A stretch of 64,000 bases of DNA from BD2-11 sp965208255 (GTDB lineage Bacteria; Gemmatimonadota; Gemmatimonadetes; Longimicrobiales; Gaopeijiaceae). The DNA lies in NCBI GenBank assembly GCA_965208255.1, contig OZ242324.1, positions 1,488,001-1,552,000 on the forward strand. The letters are read 5' to 3'. Position numbers and translations under genes: made by a program. The notes under the pieces were generated by a model that had not been told where the DNA came from, did no database searches, and worked only from the letters and a program-made list of their open reading frames with translations. Positions 51,690 through 62,024 of the stretch are shown one piece after another (position 1 is the stretch's first letter; each line of letters starts with the position of its first letter).

Positions 51690-54116
51690 CTACCCGGGAA
51701 GGAGCGTCAGGCGGGAGAGTGCGCGCGCCTCGACGGCGGACCGGTCGAGCGGCAGACGCCACAGCTCGCCTCGCTGCCAGCGCTCCAGCTGGTCCCAGCT
51801 GTGGCGGTTGGCGGGCCGGCCGGACTGCCCGCCAGGCAGGATGAACCCTCCGCCGCCCCACAGATCGCCAAGGTCGGCGACGGAGCGCTGGCTCGGCCCG
51901 CTGGTGACCTCGAAAAGTGGCGCGTGGCCCTCGAACGGGGCCGCGTCGACCGTGTAGTCGTCGCCGGGCCGGGGCAGGTCGCGCCGGCCGAAGCCGAGCA
52001 GGCCGCCGATCACGGGCACGTCCTGGAAGGGATGCGAGATGCGCAGCAGGTGGACCTGTCCCCAGGGAAGTCCGACCGCGTCGGTCGCCTGGAGCGCGGC
52101 CTGTCCGGCCAGCGAGTCCACGCCCGCCCCGCCGGCGTCGAGCGCCCGCCCCACCATGTACTGCGGGAAGTATCCGAACCCCCCGGTCTCCCTGTAGAAG
52201 CGGGCGCGCAACCGCGTCCGCAGCGCCTCGGCCCAGGCGTGGAAGAGCGTCGTTTCGGTGCTTTCCACCGTCGCCCGGCCATCCCAGGCTTCGAGGGCGG
52301 CGGCCAGGCTGTCGAGGCCGGTTCGGCCAAAGGCGGCGCTCACGTGGCCTCGGTAGCGGGCGATGAAGGCGCTCCCTACATCCAGCTGAATGGCCCTCAT
52401 CGACTCAACGTCGTGGTCGCTGCGCGCCTCGATCAGCTCGGTGATGCGCTGGGCGCGGTACGGATCCGCCCAGCGGTTCGCGGATATCGTCAGCGAGCGC
52501 GGGTCCCGGTTTTGGCGGTTGTTGGCCGTGGCGACGAAGCCCGAGGGCGGGTTGAGCACCCGCGGATTGCGCTCGAAGGGCAGCGTGCCGATCCAGTCGT
52601 GTTCTCCGGTCCAGCCGGGTACCGGGAGGAGGGGCGGACGGCCCGAGCGGCGCAGGGGAATGGCGCCGGCGAGCTGGTAGCCGAAGTCGCCCGCGGTGTC
52701 CGCGAAGACCACGTTCTGGTAGGGGCTGGTGAAGTGCGCCAGCGCGGCGATCAGCTCGCGGGAGGAGTTGGCGAGGTTCATCGCCAGGATCCCGTCGAAG
52801 GTCGTGGACGCGTCGTGCGCGCCCCAGCGGTAGGACAGCAGCTCGCCCCCCGGTGTCGGATCCACCGCCGTCATGACGGGGCCGTGGCGGGTCTCGCGCA
52901 CCAGCAAGCGCACAGGCTGGTCGCGGCCGCGCACGCGGATCGATTCCTCGCGCACCCGGAAGGGCTCGCTCCCCTCAGGGGTCAGGTAGCGGGTGCTGTC
53001 GGCCGGATCCACCCGTTCGATGAAGAAGTCGGAGTCGTCGGCCATGGCATTGGTGAAGCCCCACGCGACGCCGGCGGTGTGACCCGCAATGATGCCCGGG
53101 GCACCCGGCAGGCTCTCGCCGACGACGTCCAGGCCGGGCGCGTGCAGCCCGATCAGGTACCAGATGTTGGGGTGGTCGAGGCTCAGGTGCATGTCGTTCG
53201 CGACCAGGGGTCTGCCGCTCGCTGTGCGGGACCCTCCGACGACCCACCCGTTGGACGCGCGCACGATGCTCGCCGCCTCCAGCGCGGCGCGCGCGGGCCC
53301 AGGAATGCGCGCCGAAGCGATCAGGCCGGCCGAAACGGCGGGCGGCAGAGGGTCCCGGGAGGGTGCGCCGCGCGCCGGTGGATCCGGAGCAGCTCGCGCG
53401 GGTGCCGCCGGATCGTCTGCGGCCTCGTCACCGGCCGCCGCATCCGGGGCGTCCTGCATAATCGTGACGCCCCATTCGGGATACCGGGGCAGCAGTTCGC
53501 GCACGGCCTCGTCCCCGACGGTCGCGCGGGCGCCGGCCAGCGACATCGAGGTCCCGTACTCGGAGAGGTCCCAGGCCATGATCTTTTCGATGCCGAGGGA
53601 GTGCTCGAGCTCCCAGGGCTCGAAAGCGGCGCGAAGCAGGACGAACTCCGGCGGCAGGAGACCGCGCCACCGGGCCACGGCCGCGTTGACTCCGCGGACG
53701 TACGCCTCCCCCAGTTCCCGGGTCCGGTCGCTGATGGCCGTCTCCCGCCCGGCCCGCGCGAGGCCCAGCGTGCGCAGGAACCGGTCGGCGTCCACGGTCT
53801 CCTCTCCGAAGAGCTCGCTCAGTCGCCCTTGGGCGACCCGCCGGAACATCTCCAGCTGCCACAGGCGGTCGACGGCGTGCAGGTATCCCTGGGCAAAGAC
53901 GGCGTCGTCGATCGAGTTCGCCCACACGTGCGGCACGCCCAGGGAATCGCGCAGGATCTCCACCGGCTGCTCAAGGCCGGGAAGCACGAGTTCGCCGGAA
54001 ACCGGCGCGGGACCGGCGGCCAGGCGCCTCAGCCAGATCACGCCCGCGAGCGAGGCGAGCAGGACCCCGGCGAGCGTCCCGAGCAGGATCCTCCGGAGCA
54101 GCCGACCCCTTCTCAG
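51690..54116 (-). CDS. Penicillin acylase family (S45) hydrolase, CTG start
   Basis: An N-terminal-nucleophile hydrolase of 808 residues. It shows the alpha-chain pattern RDSLGVPHVWANSIDDAVFA, QGYLHAVDRLWQLEMFRRVA and GRLSELFG. A Pro/Ala/Asp-rich spacer precedes the predicted autocleavage before Ser in RASNGWVVGGSRTASG. The beta chain has PLVANDMHLSLDHPN and FVATANNRQNRDP. The family includes penicillin G, cephalosporin and acyl-homoserine-lactone acylases. CTG 54116 overlaps the upstream stop (CTGA), with GAGG 7 bases before. It provides a basic stretch and membrane anchor (RRGRLLRRILLGTLAGVLLA); the first GTG, 54041, would remove most of the anchor. Confidence 0.88.
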   Translation of the reverse strand: MRRGRLLRRILLGTLAGVLLASLAGVIWLRRLAAGPAPVSGELVLPGLEQPVEILRDSLGVPHVWANSIDDAVFAQGYLHAVDRLWQLEMFRRVAQGRLSELFGEETVDADRFLRTLGLARAGRETAISDRTRELGEAYVRGVNAAVARWRGLLPPEFVLLRAAFEPWELEHSLGIEKIMAWDLSEYGTSMSLAGARATVGDEAVRELLPRYPEWGVTIMQDAPDAAAGDEAADDPAAPARAAPDPPARGAPSRDPLPPAVSAGLIASARIPGPARAALEAASIVRASNGWVVGGSRTASGRPLVANDMHLSLDHPNIWYLIGLHAPGLDVVGESLPGAPGIIAGHTAGVAWGFTNAMADDSDFFIERVDPADSTRYLTPEGSEPFRVREESIRVRGRDQPVRLLVRETRHGPVMTAVDPTPGGELLSYRWGAHDASTTFDGILAMNLANSSRELIAALAHFTSPYQNVVFADTAGDFGYQLAGAIPLRRSGRPPLLPVPGWTGEHDWIGTLPFERNPRVLNPPSGFVATANNRQNRDPRSLTISANRWADPYRAQRITELIEARSDHDVESMRAIQLDVGSAFIARYRGHVSAAFGRTGLDSLAAALEAWDGRATVESTETTLFHAWAEALRTRLRARFYRETGGFGYFPQYMVGRALDAGGAGVDSLAGQAALQATDAVGLPWGQVHLLRISHPFQDVPVIGGLLGFGRRDLPRPGDDYTVDAAPFEGHAPLFEVTSGPSQRSVADLGDLWGGGGFILPGGQSGRPANRHSWDQLERWQRGELWRLPLDRSAVEARALSRLTLLPG

Positions 54117-55291
54117 CGCGACGCCTCGAGAGCCCGGGCGAAGTCGCGCTCCAGGTCCCGGACATCCTCGAGCCCGACCGAGACCCGAACGAACCCGTCG
54201 GGGATCCCTGCCTGCATCCTCTCTTCCGATGTCAGGCCCATGTGCGAGGTGAAGCGCGGCTGCGACACGAGCGTCTCGACGCCGCCCAGGCTGGGGGCGA
54301 CCCGGGCCACCTCCAGGGTTCGGCAGAATGCGTCCGCACCGGCTCCGCCGCTCGCCAGCACGAAGCCCACCATGCCGCCGAAGTCGTCGAGCAGCTCGCC
54401 CGCCAGCGCGCGGTCGGGATGACTGGCGAGACCCGGGTAGGAGACGCGGGAGACTTCGGGGCGTCCCTCCAGCCAGGCGGCGAGCTCCAGCCCGCTACGG
54501 TTGTGGCGGGCCATGCGCACCGACAGCGTCTTGATCCCGCGCTCCAGCAGCCAGGCCGCGTGCGGATCCAGCGCCGGCCCGTAGAGCACCAGCATGCGCT
54601 GCACGCGCTCGATCAGCTCGCGGCCGCCCGACACCACGCCCGCGATCAGGTCGGAGTGCCCCCCCAGGTACTTGGTCGCGCTGTGGATTACCACGTCCAC
54701 GCCGAGGCGGGCCGGCCTGAGGTTGATGGGCGAAGCGAAGGTGGCGTCCATCATGGTTACCACCCCGGCTTCGCGCGCCAGGCGCACCGGGATTCGGGGA
54801 TCGAAGACGCGCATCACGGGATTCGTCGGGGTCTCCAGGAAGAGGATGCGGGTGTTGTCCCGCATCGCCGATTCCCAGGCGCAGGGCTCATCCGGATCGA
54901 CGAAGGTCGTGGTCACGCCCCGGTGCGGCATCTCGTCGGCGAGGAGCGCACCGGTGGCGCCGTAGAGGTGCTTCGAGGCTACGACGTGGTCCCCGGCGCG
55001 GGTGACGGCAAGGACGGCGAGCGCGGTGGCCGCCATCCCGCTTGCGACGGCCAGCGACGCCTCGGTACCCTCCAGCGCCGCCAGCTTTTGGGCCACCGCG
55101 ACCTGGTTCGGGTTGTTCCCGTAGCGGGAGTAGCGCAGCTCGGGCGCGTCGCCGGGGGCGTTCCAGAAGAAGGTGGAACTCTGGACCACGGGAAGCACGA
55201 CAGGCTCGCCGGGGCGCGACTCGGGGCCACCGGCGTGGACGCCCAGCGTACCCGGACCCCACGCCTCCCGTGACTCCGGAGAATCGTTCAT
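54113..55291 (-). CDS. Trans-sulfuration PLP enzyme, second paralogue
   Basis: A 392-residue Cys/Met metabolism PLP enzyme: GTLGVHAGGPESRPGEPVVL, RYSRYGNNPNQVAVAQKLAA, VASGMAATALAVLAV, SKHLYGATGALLADE, ETPTNPVMRVFDP, DATFASPINLRP, and the PLP lysine in HSATKYLGGHSDLIAG. It differs from the paralogue at 29136 (for example HLYGAT instead of NTYGGT). One may be a synthase and the other a lyase. ATG 55291 has GGAGGAG just upstream. Its stop is shared with the CTG start of the penicillin-acylase gene. The exact reaction cannot be chosen from sequence. Confidence 0.85.
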   Translation of the reverse strand: MNDSPESREAWGPGTLGVHAGGPESRPGEPVVLPVVQSSTFFWNAPGDAPELRYSRYGNNPNQVAVAQKLAALEGTEASLAVASGMAATALAVLAVTRAGDHVVASKHLYGATGALLADEMPHRGVTTTFVDPDEPCAWESAMRDNTRILFLETPTNPVMRVFDPRIPVRLAREAGVVTMMDATFASPINLRPARLGVDVVIHSATKYLGGHSDLIAGVVSGGRELIERVQRMLVLYGPALDPHAAWLLERGIKTLSVRMARHNRSGLELAAWLEGRPEVSRVSYPGLASHPDRALAGELLDDFGGMVGFVLASGGAGADAFCRTLEVARVAPSLGGVETLVSQPRFTSHMGLTSEERMQAGIPDGFVRVSVGLEDVRDLERDFARALEASR

Positions 55292-55365
55292 CGTCTCCTC
55301 CAATCCGGGTGATTCAGCCCCGCGAGACCACCGGTCTCACGAGACGCTCGGCTCCAACTCCACTC

Positions 55366-55423
55366 CTCATCCCATCAGGCTCCTCATGCCGCAGGCCTCC
55401 GCTCATCCCATCAGGCTCCTCAT
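55366..55423. repeat. Two 22-bp direct repeats at the 3' end of the STAS-like gene
   Basis: CTCATCCCATCAGGCTCCTC plus AT occurs at 55366-55387 and again at 55402-55423 (36-bp period). The second copy encodes the last residues (MRSLMG) and stop of the STAS-like gene on the minus strand; the first lies downstream of the stop. This looks like a recent local duplication of the gene's end. Confidence 0.8.
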
Positions 55424-55990
55424 CAGATTGCTCAGCGCCAGGTAGTCTCCGGACTCGGGCCGCCGGAACACCAGCCCGCGCCGGACCAGCGATTCCAGGA
55501 TCGCGCGATCCACCTCGTCCGGAAGGTGTGCCGGGAGGTCCGCGGGTGAAAGGGTTCCCCGCTCCTCCAGAGAACGCCAGACCCGGGCTTCGGCCTCGCT
55601 CGGAACGCCCATCAGCCTGCACCGCGCCCCGGTGGTCTCGGCCACGGCGGCGAGCTGATGGCGTTCGAGAACGGCCTGAACCGGTTCGAGGTGCGGGTCG
55701 CTCATACCGCGGAAGATGAAGAAGGCGCGGGTGGCTTCCCCGGACCGCTGGTAGTGCAGAAGCAGCTTGGCCACGACCTCGTCCGCGCACGAGAAATCCA
55801 GCACCTGAACCTCGGAGAAGTCGATCACGGAGAGCGCCGTCTCACCCGCGTTCGCGAGGTGGCTCTGGATGGCCATCCGCACCGCGCGCCCCGTGGGCCG
55901 GGTAACCAGGTGCGCGTAGAGCGACGCCACCTGCCGCTGCACCAGCCGGCGGAGATCGATCGCCACCGGGTCGATGCCGAATCCGTTCAT
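55403..55990 (-). CDS. STAS-like (DUF4325-type) protein with C-terminal winged helix
   Basis: A 195-residue cytoplasmic protein. Residues about 1-120 form a STAS-like alpha/beta domain (AIQSHLANAGETALSVIDFS, EVQVLDFSCADEVVAKLLLH) that resembles DUF4325 modules. They are followed by a likely winged-helix region (ERGTLSPADLPAHLPDEVDR, AILESLVRRGLVFRRPESGD). It lies 19 bases after a STAS-HATPase gene and was probably co-transcribed with it. In partner-switching systems a STAS antagonist binds an HATPase anti-sigma factor; a DNA-binding-like tail on the STAS subunit would be an unusual arrangement. Role is inference. Confidence 0.7.
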   Translation of the reverse strand: MNGFGIDPVAIDLRRLVQRQVASLYAHLVTRPTGRAVRMAIQSHLANAGETALSVIDFSEVQVLDFSCADEVVAKLLLHYQRSGEATRAFFIFRGMSDPHLEPVQAVLERHQLAAVAETTGARCRLMGVPSEAEARVWRSLEERGTLSPADLPAHLPDEVDRAILESLVRRGLVFRRPESGDYLALSNLMRSLMG

Positions 55991-56009
55991 GAAGGCGGAC
56001 TCGAGTCCG

Positions 56010-56909
56010 TCATGCGCGCTCCTTGCCGCGTTGCGTCGCGGGCAGGACGATGTTGATCTGGGCGCCGGGGAAGTGCGCGAGCCCGTGCGCCTGGGCCGGG
56101 GTGTCGTCCCACTCCGGAACGTCGGCGATGCGCGCGGTGCCGCTGCGGATAGAGATGAGCCCGTCCCAACGCCGCACCTGCCGGCGGATCTGCTGGATTC
56201 CCTGCCCTCTTCCCGAGTCGGTGAAGCGGGTGACGCCGTGCAGGAAGGCTGCCTCCAGCGCCGTTCCGTCCCCCCACCGGTTCCCGAAACGACCGGCGTG
56301 CTCCGCCGACAGCGATTCGCGGAAGCCCCGGCCCAAGTCGGACACGGCGATCACCAGCACCCAGCGCTCCAGGCGCTTCGCCCAGTAGTAGGCCTGCGCC
56401 GCCACCCATCCCGGGGCCTCCGCGTGCTCGATGATGTTCTGGCATACCTCGGAGAGGACCACCGAGAACTGGACGACGGTCACCAGCGGGTATCCCAGGG
56501 TTCGGGTGAGGATGGTCCCCGCCCGCGTCTGCACACGATCCACCACCGCGTGCACATCGCTGTTGGTGGTCACCGGGGTGGTCTCGAGCAGTACGTCCGA
56601 ACTCGCGGCGAATTCGCGCGGGCGCCGGGTCTGCATGGCGAAGAAGAGCCTTGCCTGCTCGAAGAAGCGGATGCGCGCCAGGTACCCGAGGACCTGCGTC
56701 TGCCTGGGAAGGCGCAGATGGGGCGCCTGTCCCAGCCTGCGCTTCAGGAGCGCGCCCGCGCTCAGGAGCCCGACAACGCCCTGCGGGTCGACGAAGCGAA
56801 GGTAGCCCGCGTCGAAGAGCGCCTTGCCTTCCGACACCTGCGCGCACTGCCGGAAGACGCTGTCGACGGTGGTGTAGTCCAGCGATGAGGGCACGCGGAT
56901 TACATGCAC
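56010..56909 (-). CDS. STAS-HATPase fusion regulatory ATPase
   Basis: A 299-residue soluble protein. The N-terminal third is STAS-like (VHVIRVPSSLDYTTVDSVFR; LRFVDPQGVVGLLSAGALLK). The C-terminal half is a GHKL ATPase with N box VVLSEVCQNIIEHAEAP, G1 box AVSDLGRGFRES and G2 box TDSGRGQGIQQIRRQVRR. No histidine phospho-acceptor domain or membrane segment is seen, so it is closer to RsbW/RsbT-type serine kinases than to sensor kinases. The start is GTG 56909. It precedes the STAS/winged-helix gene, forming an apparent two-protein switch. Its target is unknown. Confidence 0.72.
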   Translation of the reverse strand: MHVIRVPSSLDYTTVDSVFRQCAQVSEGKALFDAGYLRFVDPQGVVGLLSAGALLKRRLGQAPHLRLPRQTQVLGYLARIRFFEQARLFFAMQTRRPREFAASSDVLLETTPVTTNSDVHAVVDRVQTRAGTILTRTLGYPLVTVVQFSVVLSEVCQNIIEHAEAPGWVAAQAYYWAKRLERWVLVIAVSDLGRGFRESLSAEHAGRFGNRWGDGTALEAAFLHGVTRFTDSGRGQGIQQIRRQVRRWDGLISIRSGTARIADVPEWDDTPAQAHGLAHFPGAQINIVLPATQRGKERA

Positions 56910-56958
56910 TCGGCGAACTCCGGAGTTGGCGCGGCGGGACGGACGGAAACGGTGCGGG

Positions 56959-58035
56959 TCATCCGCGGGCGATCCGGCCCTTGAGGTGAAGGTGCAGCCC
57001 GCGGGCGCCTCGATGTTCAACGTTGCGGGCGGCCATGGTGTTGGCGGTGGCGATCGCGCGCTCGAGCCGGTCGCCCTCCAGCAGGCGCGCGAAAAAGGTA
57101 GCGCCCCATACGTCCCCGCAGCCAGTCACATCCCCCTGTCGCGGGCCTCCCGGGATGTCGATCTGTCGGGTGGTCGCCGGGGCTCCGGTGGCGACCTGGC
57201 CACGCATCCCGGGCCAGGTCGAGGTGTCGGAAGAGAAACCCGGCGCGGCGACGCAGGCCGCTCCGCGCGGCCCGAGCGTAACCGTGATCAGCTTCAGGTC
57301 CGGTCCCACCACATGCGCCGCCAGCCGCCAGGGATCTCCGGTCTCCCGGCCGAGCAGGGCGAACTCGTCGTCGTTCATCTGCACCGCGTCGAAGCAGCGC
57401 AGCCAGGAGTCCTGAAGCGGCAGCGGGCGGGGCTCCCGTTCGCCGTGCCGGCCGATTCCCAGGAAGAGGGAGTGGAGGTCGGCGTAGATCGGACCATTGA
57501 ACGCTTCGCGCAGCCTCTGGGCGGTCTCCAGCTTCATCTCGAATCCCGAGATGAAGTTGACGTAGAGTGCGTCGCACTCGCTCGCGAGAGGCTCGAATTC
57601 CTCCCAGCTCCAGGGCGCGACCCCTCCGGAAAGGCGCTCGCAGCGCCGCGCGTCGTCCTGATAGCGGAGCTCCACGCGGTTGTTGGGTTCGGGCACGACG
57701 CGGACGGCCCGATGCGGGTCCACGCGCGGGATTTCGCCCAGGAAGCGAAGCGCCGGCTCGGCGAGATCGCGGCCCACCTTGAGGATGGGGACGATTCGCC
57801 AGTGTGGCGGCAGCGACGCGGCGAGGGCCTCCAGGGCGTAGCTCACCCCGCCCCACTCCTCCACCGGCTGATCACTGCCGTCGCGCAGATGGATGGTGTC
57901 CCACACGAGGGTGCCGACCACGCCGAGGCGCGGTCGCCGCGCTCGGGCACGCGGCCGCTCGTGTGCGGAACCGGGCTCAACCATGGGCCGGATCGGCCCA
58001 GGCTCGAGGTCCGCCTTCCGGGGTGTGCGCGTCAC
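56959..58035 (-). CDS. PfkB-family carbohydrate kinase
   Basis: A 358-residue ribokinase-like enzyme. It has LGVVGTLVWDTIHL and EEWGGVSYALEALAASLP, the substrate-side GG motif. The C-terminal PfkB signature appears as GDVTGCGDVWGATFFARLLE, with the catalytic Asp in GCGDVWG, where most members read GAGD. The polar NFISGFEM and ADLHSLFLGIG segments suggest a sugar or nucleoside substrate that I cannot name. Start GTG 58035 overlaps the ROK kinase stop (GTGA), so two sugar kinases are co-translated. Confidence 0.82.
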   Translation of the reverse strand: MTRTPRKADLEPGPIRPMVEPGSAHERPRARARRPRLGVVGTLVWDTIHLRDGSDQPVEEWGGVSYALEALAASLPPHWRIVPILKVGRDLAEPALRFLGEIPRVDPHRAVRVVPEPNNRVELRYQDDARRCERLSGGVAPWSWEEFEPLASECDALYVNFISGFEMKLETAQRLREAFNGPIYADLHSLFLGIGRHGEREPRPLPLQDSWLRCFDAVQMNDDEFALLGRETGDPWRLAAHVVGPDLKLITVTLGPRGAACVAAPGFSSDTSTWPGMRGQVATGAPATTRQIDIPGGPRQGDVTGCGDVWGATFFARLLEGDRLERAIATANTMAARNVEHRGARGLHLHLKGRIARG

Positions 58036-59054
58036 GCATCGGGCCGCCGCTCACCGACCACATCGGAACGCTCCTCGGTCCGCAGGCGGAACACCCCCGC
58101 CGCCCCCACCACCCCCGCCGTCCCCGGGAGCGCGCCCGGCACGACCGTGCAGGCATCCAGCGCCGAGCGGAAGCGGGGGCGGCCGAGCTCCGCGGCGAGC
58201 GGGCCGAAGAACAGGTCGCCGGCCGCGGCCACCCCGCCCATCACCACCACCGCGTCCGGGCCGAGCAGGTTGACCGCTCCGGTGATGCCGGCCGCGAGCA
58301 TGCGTGCCGCGCGCGCAAGCACGCCGGTCGCGTAGGCGTCCCCCGCCACCGCCGCCTCGTGCACGGTGGCCGCGGTGATGCGCGCCAGGTCCCCCGCCAC
58401 CAGCTCCGGCAGCGACGACCGCGTCCCCCCGGCCAGCCCCTCGACCGCGCTCTGCGCGATGCCCGGCCCGGAGGCGTAGGCCTCGAGGCAGCCCCGGCCC
58501 CCGCAGGTGCAGCGGCGGCCGCCGAACTCGACCGTCATGTGTCCGATCTCCCCGGCGGTGCCGGTGGCGCCCAGGAAGGGTCGCCCGTCCATGACGATGC
58601 CGCCGCCGATGCCGGTGCCCAGGGTGATCCCCACCACGGAGCGGAAGCCGCGCCCCGCCCCCTGCCACCACTCCCCGCAGGCGGCGCAGTTGGCGTCATT
58701 CTCCACGATGGCCGGCAGTCCGGTCGCGGCTTCGATGCGGTCGCGCAGCGGAAACCCGAACCAGCCCAGGTTGTGCGACTCGAGCACCACCCCGCGGGCG
58801 CGGTCGAGCGATCCGGGCGCCGCGACGCCTACCCCGATGACCACGATGCCCGAGCCTTCCGCGCGCGCCAACTCCTCCGCGGCCGCGCGGATCATCGCGC
58901 ACACCCGGTCCACCACCGCCTCCCCGCCCCGCCCCCCCGGCGTGCTCTCCACCCGGAGCGCGCGCGGGCGGCCGCCTCTCGCCGGAACCATCCCCACGGA
59001 CAGGGTGGTCCCGCCGATATCGACCCCCGCGATCCACTTCTCCATCAGAGACAT
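58032..59054 (-). CDS. ROK-family sugar kinase, probable glucokinase
   Basis: A 340-residue ROK kinase without a DNA-binding domain, so an enzyme rather than a repressor. It contains the ATP motif IAGVDIGGTTLSVGM, VIGVGVAAPGSLDRARGVVL, the catalytic region PAIVENDANCAACGEWWQGA, GITLGTGIGGGIVMDG, GEIGHMTVEFGG and the zinc motif CTCGGRGCLEAYASG. This pattern suits glucokinase, but N-acyl sugar kinases share it. It overlaps the downstream PfkB-type kinase by 4 bases. Confidence 0.9.
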   Translation of the reverse strand: MSLMEKWIAGVDIGGTTLSVGMVPARGGRPRALRVESTPGGRGGEAVVDRVCAMIRAAAEELARAEGSGIVVIGVGVAAPGSLDRARGVVLESHNLGWFGFPLRDRIEAATGLPAIVENDANCAACGEWWQGAGRGFRSVVGITLGTGIGGGIVMDGRPFLGATGTAGEIGHMTVEFGGRRCTCGGRGCLEAYASGPGIAQSAVEGLAGGTRSSLPELVAGDLARITAATVHEAAVAGDAYATGVLARAARMLAAGITGAVNLLGPDAVVVMGGVAAAGDLFFGPLAAELGRPRFRSALDACTVVPGALPGTAGVVGAAGVFRLRTEERSDVVGERRPDA

Positions 59055-59127
59055 CCCATGAGATCCACCCGGCCTCGACGACGCGCCTGGCCCGGCATCA
59101 CCGGTGAATACTGGTATCTACTGTTAT

Positions 59128-60927
<1,800 letters not shown>

Positions 60928-60940
60928 GGCCCCCTCCTCC

Positions 60941-61987
60941 TCAGACCCGGCCACGCAGCACGCGCCGCATGATCTCGAGCGCGCGCTCCACGTCGGGCGC
61001 GGAGATGTCGCGGTGGGTCACGGCCCGGACGCCGGATTGGCCCTGAGGCAGGAGATGCAGCCCGTCGGCGTGGCACCGGGTGGCGAAGGCGCCCGCCGGC
61101 ATCGCTGATACCTCGAAGCGCACGAGGTTCGACTGTGGTGGTCCGCCGGGGGCGGCCTCCAGGCCGTCGATGCGGGCGATGACGCACGCCAGGGCGCGGG
61201 CGCGGGCGATGTCCGCCGGCAGCCCGGCCCGATGGTGCTCCAGCGCATGCAGGGCGGCCGCGGCGAGGATGCCCGCCTGGCGGAAGCCGCCGCCGAACTG
61301 CTGCTTGAAGCGCCGCGCTCGCGCCACCAGCTCCTCCGAGCCCCCCAGGGCGGAGCCCACCGGGGCGCCCAGCCCCTTGCTGAAACAGACGTTCACGGTG
61401 TCGAAGGGCGCGGCGTAGCGGGCCTCGGGAACCCCGGAGGCGGCGGTGGCGTGCCAGAGACGGGCGCCGTCGAGGTGGGTGGCGAGGCCGTGGCGGCGGG
61501 CGGCGGCGCACACCTCCTCGACCTGGCCGAGTGGCCAGACCGTCCCCCCTCCTCCGTTGTGGGTGTTCTCCACGCACAGCAGCCGGGGCGGGGATTCCAG
61601 GTGGATCGGGTTGAAGGGGTGCTCCGGCTCGATGGCGTCGTCGACGTCGGCCGCGGTGAAGAGTCCGTCGTTGCCGGGGAGGGGCTTGAGGGTCACCCCG
61701 CTCAGCGCGGCGGGCGCACCCGACTCGCCGCGGACGATGTGCGCCCTCCGGTCGATCAGGACCAGGTCGCCGGGCTCGGTGTGGACGCGCACCCCGATCT
61801 GGTTGGACATCGTGCCGGTGGGGACGAAGACCGCGGCTTCCTTGCCCAGCAGCTCCGCGGTGCGCGCTTCCAGGGCGTTGACGGTGGGGTCGTCGCCGTA
61901 CACGTCGTCGCCCACCGGGGCGCCGGCCATCGCCTCGCGCATGGCCGGGGTGGGCAGGGTCACGGTGTCGCTGCGCAGATCGATCAT
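60941..61987 (-). CDS. ltaE: Low-specificity L-threonine aldolase
   Basis: This PLP enzyme splits L-threonine or L-allo-threonine to glycine and acetaldehyde. The 348-residue protein has IDLRSDTVTLPTPAMREAMA, VGDDVYGDDPTVNALE, the cofactor contacts FVPTGTMSNQIGVRVH and LLCVENTHNGGGGTVWP, HLDGARLWHA, and the PLP lysine in VCFSKGLGAPVGSALGG. ATG 61987 is the natural start. It lies between mmuM (37 bases upstream) and lepA. Confidence 0.94.
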   Translation of the reverse strand: MIDLRSDTVTLPTPAMREAMAGAPVGDDVYGDDPTVNALEARTAELLGKEAAVFVPTGTMSNQIGVRVHTEPGDLVLIDRRAHIVRGESGAPAALSGVTLKPLPGNDGLFTAADVDDAIEPEHPFNPIHLESPPRLLCVENTHNGGGGTVWPLGQVEEVCAAARRHGLATHLDGARLWHATAASGVPEARYAAPFDTVNVCFSKGLGAPVGSALGGSEELVARARRFKQQFGGGFRQAGILAAAALHALEHHRAGLPADIARARALACVIARIDGLEAAPGGPPQSNLVRFEVSAMPAGAFATRCHADGLHLLPQGQSGVRAVTHRDISAPDVERALEIMRRVLRGRV

Positions 61988-62024
61988 GAGGCGCGATACC
62001 CCGGGGCGGGCGGGTGGTGTCGCA

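Noticed and set aside
51660..54422. A 920-codon plus-strand open frame
   Set aside because: Antisense to the penicillin-acylase gene; low-complexity Arg/Gly/Pro sequence with no motifs.
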